Origin: Candidatus Heimdallarchaeota archaeon
Lineage (GTDB): Archaea; Asgardarchaeota; Njordarchaeia; Njordarchaeales; JAMOTR01
Assembly (NCBI GenBank): GCA_027068385.1
Contig: JAMOTR010000036.1
Location: 1-6,882, forward strand
Length of the DNA: 6,882 nt
Reading direction: 5' to 3'
Made by a program: the position numbers and the translations under genes
Notes under the pieces: generated by a model
Databases searched by the model: none
Seen by the model: the letters and a program-made list of their open reading frames with translations, nothing else
What the model was told of the DNA's origin: nothing
In this document: positions 1-5,433 of the stretch, in pieces
How positions within the stretch are numbered: the first letter of the stretch is position 1
Layout: each line of letters opens with the position of its first letter

Positions 1-407
1 ACGCTTATGCTCTTAGGGGACTCTTCTTCTAGGGGTTTCATGATTATCACGTTATCCTCACCGAAGGCCCCTAGAACGTCCTTATCGTTTATCTTCGAGT
101 CGTACTCTACGTATATTCCGTTCATTTTTATTATGTAAGGTATCCTAACGTCCTTATTGAGGGCTTCTTCATGGGACCTTAACTCGAGCTTGGAGACGTC
201 GGATATCACGTTCTCTATCTCATAAGCCCTAAGGACCTTATCTATCGGAAACCCCTCCGTCTTAATCATCTTCGCGAGTTCCTCCTTAGGTATCTCACGG
301 ACGACCCTAATTTCTCTGAAGTCTAACCTCGTTTTCTTTAGTATGCTATTTATGATCGCTCTACATAGCACGTCGTCCCTATCGCACGGCACGTCATATT
401 CGGTCAT
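1..407 (-). CDS. Hypothetical protein, N-terminal 135 residues (3' end beyond the left edge)
   Basis: Reading the complement from an ATG at 407 gives an uninterrupted frame to the window edge: 135 full codons beginning MTEYDVPCDRDDVLCRAI. I do not recognise the family. The visible part looks soluble, with mixed helix and strand, no membrane segment and no signal peptide. It has two cysteines near the start (residues 8 and 15) and a helical charged stretch at about 38-75. A strand-rich segment at about 86-125 begins RIPYIIKMNGIYVEYDSKIN. The frame stays open to 482 upstream, but no ATG, GTG or TTG occurs there before a TGA at 483-485. A TATA-like box lies about 24 bases before the ATG, so the ATG at 407 fits a leaderless start. 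The gene is divergent from the L10e gene. Existence as a gene is fairly secure; function is unknown. Confidence 0.7.
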   Translation of the reverse strand, partial: MTEYDVPCDRDDVLCRAIINSILKKTRLDFREIRVVREIPKEELAKMIKTEGFPIDKVLRAYEIENVISDVSKLELRSHEEALNKDVRIPYIIKMNGIYVEYDSKINDKDVLGAFGEDNVIIMKPLEEESPKSIS

Positions 408-427
408 ATTAGCGAGTTCGCTAACGC

Positions 428-436
428 GTATAAACG
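428..436 (-). promoter_or_regulatory. TATA-like box for the minus-strand gene starting at 407
   Basis: On the minus strand this reads CCGTTTATAC, with the TTTATA core at 434-429. Its centre is about 24-25 bases upstream of the ATG at 407. That is close to the usual distance from an archaeal TATA box to the transcription start, so the message would be leaderless or nearly so. No clear BRE purine run precedes it. Confidence 0.5.
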
Positions 437-486
437 GAAGTCTAGGAGGACCGACTAATCCGGAGGCCTCGCACTTCGGAAATCAA

Positions 487-495
487 CGTTTTATC
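487..495 (+). promoter_or_regulatory. TATA-like box for the L10e gene
   Basis: CGTTTTATC, with its centre near 492, lies about 23 bases before the ATG at 515, consistent with a leaderless or very short-leader transcript. A small inverted repeat, CCCTAAGGG (501-509), sits between box and start. It could be an operator, or its AAGGGA part (505-510) could act as a weak ribosome-binding site. Neither role can be decided from sequence. Confidence 0.5.
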
Positions 496-514
496 GATCC
501 CCCTAAGGGAAACT

Positions 515-1021
515 ATGGGCGAGAAACCCGCGAAGTGTTATAGGTATCAAGACAGGCCCGCGTACACGAGGAGGGAGTATATAAAAGGAGCGCCCGACCC
601 AAGGATTAGGATCTTCGACATGGGAAACAAGGGTGGTAAGTTCGAATATGCCGTGCATTTAGTAGTTCTGGAGCGGGGTCAGATCAGGGACCGCGCCCTT
701 GAGGCCGCTAGAGTAGCCGCTCATAACTATCTTCGCGAACACATAGGACTAGATAATTATCACTTGCGCATCCGCGTATATCCGCATCACGTATTACGCG
801 AACACAAGCTCTTAGGTGCCGCTAAGGCTGAGCGTTTACAGAAGGGAATGCGTCTAGCTTTCGGTAAACCCGTAGGTCGCGCGGCTCGCGTAAGGCGCTT
901 CCAGGAGATCATCACCGTATACACTAACGAGAGATACCTAGATGAAGCTAAGGAGGCTCTAAGGAGGGCTAAGTACAAGGTAGCTATGCCCTGCAAGATC
1001 GTAGTAGAAAAACTCTCGTGA
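515..1021 (+). CDS. rpl10e: Large-subunit ribosomal protein L10e (uL16 family)
   Basis: This is the archaeal/eukaryotic L10e form of uL16, a 50S subunit protein that sits near the peptidyl-transferase and A-site tRNA region. The 168 residues are in the family's normal size range and align by eye along the whole length. The start has the typical AKCYR...PAYTRREYIKG motif (about 6-25). Also visible are GQIRDRALEAARVAAHNYL (55-73), RVYPHHVLREHK (87-98) and the conserved core GMRLAFGKPVGRAARV (111-126). The loop usually written GAGADR in this family is GAAKAER here (101-107), a mild variant. The ATG at 515 is chosen because homology begins at residue 3-5 and a TATA-like box lies 23 bases upstream. 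The last 63 bases overlap the 3' end of the convergent 592-aa gene. Highly expressed genes like this one rarely share coding sequence with an antisense gene. Confidence 0.97.
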   Translation: MGEKPAKCYRYQDRPAYTRREYIKGAPDPRIRIFDMGNKGGKFEYAVHLVVLERGQIRDRALEAARVAAHNYLREHIGLDNYHLRIRVYPHHVLREHKLLGAAKAERLQKGMRLAFGKPVGRAARVRRFQEIITVYTNERYLDEAKEALRRAKYKVAMPCKIVVEKLS

Positions 1022-2737
1022 CTTTTTGATGTTCTCTAATATACGATTACCGTACTCCTTCCGAACGTTATACACGCCACGCTCGAGCCGTACGAACTTC
1101 CCATCGGCCGCCCCGTTAAATAGTATCGTGATGTTCGAAAGTATCCGAGTGGGATCGTTCTTATGCGCTATTAGCGTAGGTTCTCCTACACCTTGTATAT
1201 AAATCGATAAGAGGTGCATAAGAAACGCCTTCTTCTTCGATATGGGGAACTTCGAGTATACGGACGCGTGCATATTATAAGCCGCGCCGGACATAGCCGC
1301 GGGCGCGTTATAGTCTATGAGGTACCTATAAACGAGGAATCCTACGTACCGACGGTACGCCTCTATCGGTATCTCAGCGATGGGCGTAATCGTTAGAGGG
1401 GAGCGAACGTATACGGGGGAAACGATCATATCCGCTACGGGCTTGATCCTTACGAATCCGCGGTCCGTCCTTACCTTCTCCACATAAGGCCCCTCGAATA
1501 TCCGAACAGTGCTTTTCATGAGCTTCTCCTTTAGATCCTCCGCCTGCGGAACTTCCGGTTCTATCTCTATGAGCTCCTCGACACCGTCTAAGCCGCTTTC
1601 TGATCCCGTCGGTGTCTTTAGCCTAGCTTTGTATAACCTTATAAGAAGGATCTTTCCCTCATCGCTCAACTTCGTCCGGTTAGCCGATGGTACATAAGCT
1701 GTAAGATCGGGCTCAAGAGCCGTTCTTATTACCGCGATTTCACCCCTTCTCTTAGGAACGTACAATGACTTCGACAACAACGTATAAGCTTCCTTCATGT
1801 TATCCGTGGGTATCCGAAACTCCGGCACGAACGATCCTAAGAACGAAGCCTCGCTTGAAGGATCCGTGAGTATTCCGTGCGCCACGGGCTCGGGAGAGAA
1901 ATATACGATCCGGAGTGGTAGATGAGACCTCAAGAAAGTGTAAACGTAAGGATCGAGACGGGGTAAAAGCGACTTTATAAGAGGAATCTCCTCTTCCGAG
2001 TTAGACTCCCGCCTCGTGTTATAGAACTCCTCGGTAAGACGATCCACTACGGACGTCGTGTCCGGTATCGTACTAGATAGAACGAGGGGTAAGTTACGAT
2101 GAGCCGCGTACGCGGCCGCCAACGCTTTGCTTTTCTCGTCCCCGTATCCTATCACTACGGGAACGGCCATAGGGGGTATCTTACCTATCTCTCCGATCCT
2201 CTTCGTCTGATATATCACGGCATAGAGCTCACCGTTTATCGAGTATACGATCTTAGAGAGGGCGAGCGAAAGCGTGTAAGGATCATCGAAGCGTTCACCG
2301 TCGATTTCTACGCCCTCCGATTCGGAAAGCTTCAGCTCTTTATTCATCACGCTAGCGTACCGAGCGGCTACGATGAGGGACTCGGGATCGGACTCGGAAG
2401 CCTTTACGTATCCCTCGTATTTAGGCTCCCGCCCGATTTCCCTTATCACTTCATCCGCGGCCTCCTGAGGGTTTCCAGAGAGGGGTAATCCGTCCTTTCT
2501 TATAGGAAGCTCCACGTTTACGCCCGCCTTCATCGGCTCTTTGATTGGGGATATAGGGTAGCGTATGAGCGTATAAGCGATTAAGTCCATGAAGGACTCG
2601 ATTCTAACGCTTATCGGGGGGTTCTTTATGCTCACGCCTGAGTGCGATATGGGCGTACCCTCGCAAGATTTCCGAGTAACGGTCTCGTCGAACATCGGTA
2701 TACAAAATGTTCCGGTATCTGTGGCGATGCGTTCCAT
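959..2737 (-). CDS. Large hypothetical protein, 592 aa, possibly a degenerate C25/gingipain-like fold
   Basis: I do not recognise this family with certainty. The ATG at 2737 opens a 592-residue frame (MERIATDTGTFCIP...) preceded by a TATA-like box at about 24 bases and an in-frame TGA further upstream. No signal peptide or membrane segment is seen in this frame. By eye, several pieces recall C25-like secreted peptidases: an AAAYAAHRNLPLVL segment (207-220), a TDPSSEASFLGSFVPEFRIP segment (291-310) like the family's GR-x-P strand, and GVGEPTLIA near 516-524 like its GDPtL motif. The catalytic His-Gly and Cys are absent; the only cysteines are at 12 and 25. Enzymatic activity of that type is therefore unlikely. 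An acidic low-complexity linker lies at about 385-400. The final 20 codons are antisense to the L10e gene. It shares a 57-base divergent gap with the coiled-coil gene. Gene reality is likely; the fold assignment is a weak inference. Confidence 0.8.
   Translation of the reverse strand: MERIATDTGTFCIPMFDETVTRKSCEGTPISHSGVSIKNPPISVRIESFMDLIAYTLIRYPISPIKEPMKAGVNVELPIRKDGLPLSGNPQEAADEVIREIGREPKYEGYVKASESDPESLIVAARYASVMNKELKLSESEGVEIDGERFDDPYTLSLALSKIVYSINGELYAVIYQTKRIGEIGKIPPMAVPVVIGYGDEKSKALAAAYAAHRNLPLVLSSTIPDTTSVVDRLTEEFYNTRRESNSEEEIPLIKSLLPRLDPYVYTFLRSHLPLRIVYFSPEPVAHGILTDPSSEASFLGSFVPEFRIPTDNMKEAYTLLSKSLYVPKRRGEIAVIRTALEPDLTAYVPSANRTKLSDEGKILLIRLYKARLKTPTGSESGLDGVEELIEIEPEVPQAEDLKEKLMKSTVRIFEGPYVEKVRTDRGFVRIKPVADMIVSPVYVRSPLTITPIAEIPIEAYRRYVGFLVYRYLIDYNAPAAMSGAAYNMHASVYSKFPISKKKAFLMHLLSIYIQGVGEPTLIAHKNDPTRILSNITILFNGAADGKFVRLERGVYNVRKEYGNRILENIKKSREFFYYDLAGHSYLVLSPP
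1022..1028 (+). terminator. Possible U-run terminator after the L10e gene
   Basis: Five Ts (1023-1027) follow the L10e stop codon by one base. Archaeal transcription often stops at short U runs without a hairpin. The run also lies inside the antisense 592-aa gene, where it encodes a lysine codon pair, so it may be incidental. Confidence 0.3.
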
Positions 2738-2756
2738 TAGAGGGAATCGTAAGAAT

Positions 2757-2765
2757 CAAAATAAC
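2757..2765 (-). promoter_or_regulatory. TATA-like box for the 592-aa gene
   Basis: The minus strand reads GTTATTTTG, centred near 2761 and about 24 bases before the ATG at 2737. This is the same spacing as at the 407 and 515 starts. The same AT-rich patch (2757-2775) is the only candidate promoter for the plus-strand gene starting at 2795, so the two divergent promoters appear to overlap. A second minus-strand TATA-like run (GTTTTTATCC, 2818-2809) lies upstream and could serve an earlier start. Confidence 0.4.
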
Positions 2766-2794
2766 AAATACAATTCCACCGAACAATCGTCTTC

Positions 2795-3691
2795 GTGGGA
2801 AAGGGTAAGGATAAAAACGTAGACGTAGAGGCTATTAAGAGGGAAGTAGTTGAGGAAGTTACCGAATATATTAACGAGCAGTTGGAACGGATCTCCGACG
2901 AGCTATCGACTAGGGTCTCCACGTTCCTCTCCACGTTCTTATCGACGCTATTTGATAGGATGGAGAAAACGCTTGCGGATATACCCACGATGGTAGGAGA
3001 CACCGTAGAGGAAATGCAGAAGGCTCTAGAGGAGATTAGGAAGGCGCTAAACGACACTATAAGACGCGTGAACCTATTACAGAACTTCATTAACGAGCAT
3101 ATAATAGGGTCCATACGCAAGTTAAGCGATAGGGTGTCTGAGCTCGAGAAGGAGGTAAAGATGCTAAATAGTAGGATAGAGAGGCTGCAGAGCCAGATAA
3201 AAGAGCTACAATCGGCTAAGCCTGCCGCGACGCCTCCCGCGACTCCTAAGCCGTCTAAGCCTCAGAAGCCCGCTCAGGCTCCCGCTACCCCCTCTTCTCC
3301 TTCACCCGCTCCTAGGCCCCCGTTACCTAAGCCCCCCACAACGAAGCCTAAGCCTCCCGCTAGCTCGCCCTCCCCCAGCACTCCCGCCGCTCCTAAACCC
3401 GAGACGATTAAAACCCAGCAGGTTACTCCTCCCGCTAAGCCTACAGCCCCCGCGACTGCACAACCTAGGCCTCCTCTTCCTCCTCCGCCTAAGGAGGAGG
3501 AGCTCACTAGTACCGTAGCCGAAATTATTAAGCCCCAGCCCGTAGAGGTCCCGAAGCCCATAGAGGAAGAGAGCCTTCAGGAGGTAGAGCCCACGCCTAT
3601 ACAGTCCCCGGCGGATCTGCGTTTAGCCCTAGCGTTAAGATTGAAGCAGCTGTTCGAGTCCGTAAAGCAGGAGGAGCGATTTTTTAATTAA
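2795..3691 (+). CDS. Coiled-coil and proline-rich hypothetical protein
   Basis: A 298-residue protein in three parts. Residues about 11-140 are highly helical and heptad-like, including VSELEKEVKMLNSRIERLQ (113-131), and predict a long coiled coil. Residues about 142-233 are a disordered Pro/Ala/Lys/Ser tract with PKP, PPLPKPP and PPLPPPP motifs. Residues 234-271 are acidic and proline-bearing, and 272-295 form a closing amphipathic helix (ADLRLALALRLKQLFESV). No signal peptide or membrane segment is present, so it is probably a cytoplasmic scaffold or multimerising protein; the partner is unknown. The start is GTG at 2795 with no Shine-Dalgarno site; upstream the frame shows no ATG. The only possible TATA element is the weak CAAATACAA at 2765-2773, about 26 bases upstream. 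It ends tail to tail with the aminotransferase gene. I cannot name a family, and low-complexity sequence makes homology by eye unreliable. Confidence 0.8.
   Translation: MGKGKDKNVDVEAIKREVVEEVTEYINEQLERISDELSTRVSTFLSTFLSTLFDRMEKTLADIPTMVGDTVEEMQKALEEIRKALNDTIRRVNLLQNFINEHIIGSIRKLSDRVSELEKEVKMLNSRIERLQSQIKELQSAKPAATPPATPKPSKPQKPAQAPATPSSPSPAPRPPLPKPPTTKPKPPASSPSPSTPAAPKPETIKTQQVTPPAKPTAPATAQPRPPLPPPPKEEELTSTVAEIIKPQPVEVPKPIEEESLQEVEPTPIQSPADLRLALALRLKQLFESVKQEERFFN
2916..2951 (+). repeat. Short in-frame tandem repeat (12-base unit, about three copies)
   Basis: Two adjacent 12-base units (2916-2927 and 2928-2939) differ only at their last base. A third, diverged unit follows at 2940-2951. They encode STFLSTFLSTLF (residues 42-53) inside the N-terminal coiled coil. 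Each unit adds four residues, so an added or lost unit would shift the heptad register. Confidence 0.7.
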
Positions 3692-3697
3692 GAAAAA
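3680..3697. terminator. Probable bidirectional terminator between convergent genes
   Basis: The sequence TTTTTTAATTAAGAAAAA places a T6 run on the plus strand and a T5 run on the minus strand around an AATT centre, exactly where the two convergent genes end. U runs of this kind stop archaeal RNA polymerase, so one short element could serve both directions. The T6 run also encodes the last phenylalanines of the coiled-coil protein. Confidence 0.5.
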
Positions 3698-4815
3698 TTT
3701 CGCTTAAGTACCCTCTTTACGCCCTCAACGATAATCTTCATGTCCTCCTCGGTCAATCCGTGGTGAACGGGTAACACTACAGTTTTCTCCGAGAGTTCCT
3801 CGGTCTTCTTTAGTACAACCTTAGAGTAATCGGGATACTCTATGAATCCGGCCCGCATGTTTACGTCCGGATCGTTGATCCTTTGCATCACCTCCATCTT
3901 ATGGATAGGTACCTGGTAGATCCTCCTAGCGGGAATTCCTAGCCTATTAAGTTTCTCTACGAACTCCTCGGGCTTCTCCACGCGGATCGGGAATAAATGC
4001 CGAGACCGTTTAGCGTGCGGAGGCTCTTCGGGAGGTAATGTGACGCCTTCGACGCCCGATAACTCTTCTATTAATATCTTAGCGTTCCTCCTCCTTATCT
4101 CAACGCGCTCGTCGAGCTTCTTCATTTGCTCCTTTAATATAGCCGCCTCGGGGTCACTCATCCTCATGTTCCGACCCACGAGCACGTGATAGTACTTAGA
4201 CTTCTCACCGTGGGCGCGTAATAGCCTAATCTTCTCGGCTAGCTCGTCGTCGTTCGTCGTTATCGCACCAGCCCGCCCGCACGTGTATAGGTTCTTCGTA
4301 GGGTAGAACGAGAACGCGCCCGCCTTCCCTATCGATCCCACTTTCTTCCCCCTCCGCTCCGATCCCTGAGCCTGAGCGGCATCCTCTACTACGATAGCCC
4401 CCTTCTCCTCGGCTATCCTCGAAATCTCATCCATGTTCGCGGTGATTCCGAACAGATGCACGGGCATCACTACGTCGAACTCCTTACTCGCGAGGTCTTC
4501 GGGATCTATCGTATACGTGTCGTCGATATCTACGAATACGGGTATCCCTCCCGCGTTGATCACGGCTTCCACCGTAGCGAAAAACGTCATGGCCGGCACG
4601 GCCACCTTCTTACCCCTAACGTTCAGTGCGCGCATCGTTAAGAATATCGCGTCCGTTCCGTTCGACACGCCTATCGCGTGCTTTACCCCCTCATATTCAG
4701 CGAAGAGCCTCTCGAACTCCGCTACGATCTTACCGGACGCGCATACCCTGTTTTCTAGAGCTTTAATTACGTACGCTAGCTCATCGGCTTCTATGATCGG
4801 GAACGCGTAATCCAT
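3688..4815 (-). CDS. DegT/DnrJ/EryC1/StrS-family PLP-dependent aminotransferase
   Basis: This is a fold-type I PLP enzyme of the sugar aminotransferase family, which typically moves an amino group from glutamate or glutamine to a keto-sugar bound to a nucleotide. The 375 residues are full length. Visible signatures are SNGTDAIFL (51-59, phosphate-binding region), PAMTFFAT (74-81), VVEDAAQAQG (142-151, with Asp145 facing the PLP ring nitrogen) and FSFYPTKNL (168-176, with Lys174 as the PLP lysine). NMRMSDPEAAILKEQMKKLDE (216-236) is the usual family helix. The glycine-rich stretch after the lysine, often GDGG, is TCGRAG here (178-183). The ATG at 4815 is chosen because the family start follows directly, and a TATA-like box lies about 27 bases upstream. 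It follows the HAD gene by 21 bases and may be cotranscribed with it or transcribed separately. Likely role: amino-sugar synthesis for surface glycans, lipids or a nucleotide-sugar product; the substrate is undetermined. Confidence 0.93.
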   Translation of the reverse strand: MDYAFPIIEADELAYVIKALENRVCASGKIVAEFERLFAEYEGVKHAIGVSNGTDAIFLTMRALNVRGKKVAVPAMTFFATVEAVINAGGIPVFVDIDDTYTIDPEDLASKEFDVVMPVHLFGITANMDEISRIAEEKGAIVVEDAAQAQGSERRGKKVGSIGKAGAFSFYPTKNLYTCGRAGAITTNDDELAEKIRLLRAHGEKSKYYHVLVGRNMRMSDPEAAILKEQMKKLDERVEIRRRNAKILIEELSGVEGVTLPPEEPPHAKRSRHLFPIRVEKPEEFVEKLNRLGIPARRIYQVPIHKMEVMQRINDPDVNMRAGFIEYPDYSKVVLKKTEELSEKTVVLPVHHGLTEEDMKIIVEGVKRVLKRNFS

Positions 4816-4836
4816 GAAGGGTTCGAGTTAAAATAA

Positions 4837-5433
4837 TCATAAAATAGACTCATGTACTATCTCGAGGAACTCCTCCGGCTTATAAGCTTCGAACCCGTTC
4901 CTCTTAGCCGCCTCCACGTTCTCCTCTAGGTCATCCACGAAGATCATCCTTGTATGCCCGAAGCGCTCCTCTATCTCGCTCCTCAGCTTCACGAAGAACG
5001 CGTCGTGCGGCTTTAATATTCCGAAGTCGCTAGCGGTATATACGTGATGTATGTACGGTAGAGCTCCCACCTTCGCTAGCTTATCGATGAGGAAGTCCTT
5101 CGTATCGTTACTCGCGACTAATATTGGGTACCTATCGTATAACTTCGGGAGTAATTTCGTGATGGGGGAGGGTTCGATTTCTTTAAGTATCTCTTCGCGG
5201 AACACCTGCCGCCGCTCGTGAGCCTTCCTTATCGCCTCGTGTGGTTTTCCTCCGGCTATTAAAGCGAAGAACACGCGTTGATTCATATACGTCGGGTCTC
5301 CTATCTTCCTAGCCTCAGCCTTAAACGTCTCCCGCTCCTCCGCATAGTCCGCCCCGAGGGCCTTAAGATACGCTTGCTTCTGATTCGTATGTAGATATAG
5401 CGTTCCGTCCGCATCGAAAACGAGCACGGGCAT
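4837..5433 (-). CDS. HAD-superfamily hydrolase (likely phosphatase)
   Basis: The 198-residue protein carries all four haloacid dehalogenase-type motifs. Motif I is FDADGTLY with nucleophile Asp7 and acid/base Asp9. Motif II is VASND with Ser108. Motif III is the lysine in GILKPHDAFF (Lys141), and motif IV is IFVDDLEENVEAAKRNG with the Mg-binding pair Asp167-Asp168. A helical cap of about 75 residues lies between motifs I and II, as in subclass I enzymes. It is cytoplasmic and probably removes phosphate from a small metabolite; the substrate cannot be read from the sequence. The ATG at 5433 must be used, because motif I begins at residue 4 and the upstream codons in this frame (5434-5478) offer no start. 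No TATA box or Shine-Dalgarno site precedes it, so translation probably depends on the upstream membrane-protein message. The start lies 133 bases inside that membrane reading frame. Confidence 0.9.
   Translation of the reverse strand: MPVLVFDADGTLYLHTNQKQAYLKALGADYAEERETFKAEARKIGDPTYMNQRVFFALIAGGKPHEAIRKAHERRQVFREEILKEIEPSPITKLLPKLYDRYPILVASNDTKDFLIDKLAKVGALPYIHHVYTASDFGILKPHDAFFVKLRSEIEERFGHTRMIFVDDLEENVEAAKRNGFEAYKPEEFLEIVHESIL
4838..4848 (-). promoter_or_regulatory. Possible TATA box for the aminotransferase gene
   Basis: The minus strand reads TCTATTTTATG, centred near 4843, about 27-28 bases before the ATG at 4815. It lies over the last codons of the HAD gene. A second AT-rich run (TTATTTTA, 4836-4829) is only about 18 bases away and less well placed. 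Either could give the aminotransferase its own leaderless transcript; cotranscription with the HAD gene is also possible. Confidence 0.35.

Noticed and set aside
408..482. Upstream extension of the 407 minus-strand gene (reads ...KCEASGLVGPPRLPFIRVSELAN)
   Set aside because: The frame is open and contains a cysteine that could suggest a metal site, but it has no start codon before the TGA at 483-485, and a TATA-like box sits within it at the correct distance for the ATG at 407.
501..509. Inverted repeat CCCTAAGGG before the L10e start
   Set aside because: Four-base arms are too short to claim an operator or hairpin; chance occurrence is likely.
343..543. Plus-strand frame of 66 codons overlapping the L10e start
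   Set aside because: It is antisense to the hypothetical gene starting at 407 and crosses the divergent promoter region; its product shows no recognisable pattern.
2099..2488. Plus-strand frame of 129 codons
   Set aside because: It lies wholly antisense to the 592-aa gene, has no promoter, and its translation looks like a complement shadow with many Arg, Tyr and Gly residues.
3274..3561. Minus-strand glycine-rich frame of 95 codons
   Set aside because: It is the complement of the proline-rich tract, where CCN codons turn into Gly-rich readings; there is no independent support.
4433..4810. Plus-strand frame of 125 codons
   Set aside because: It is antisense to the well-supported aminotransferase gene and has no recognisable features.
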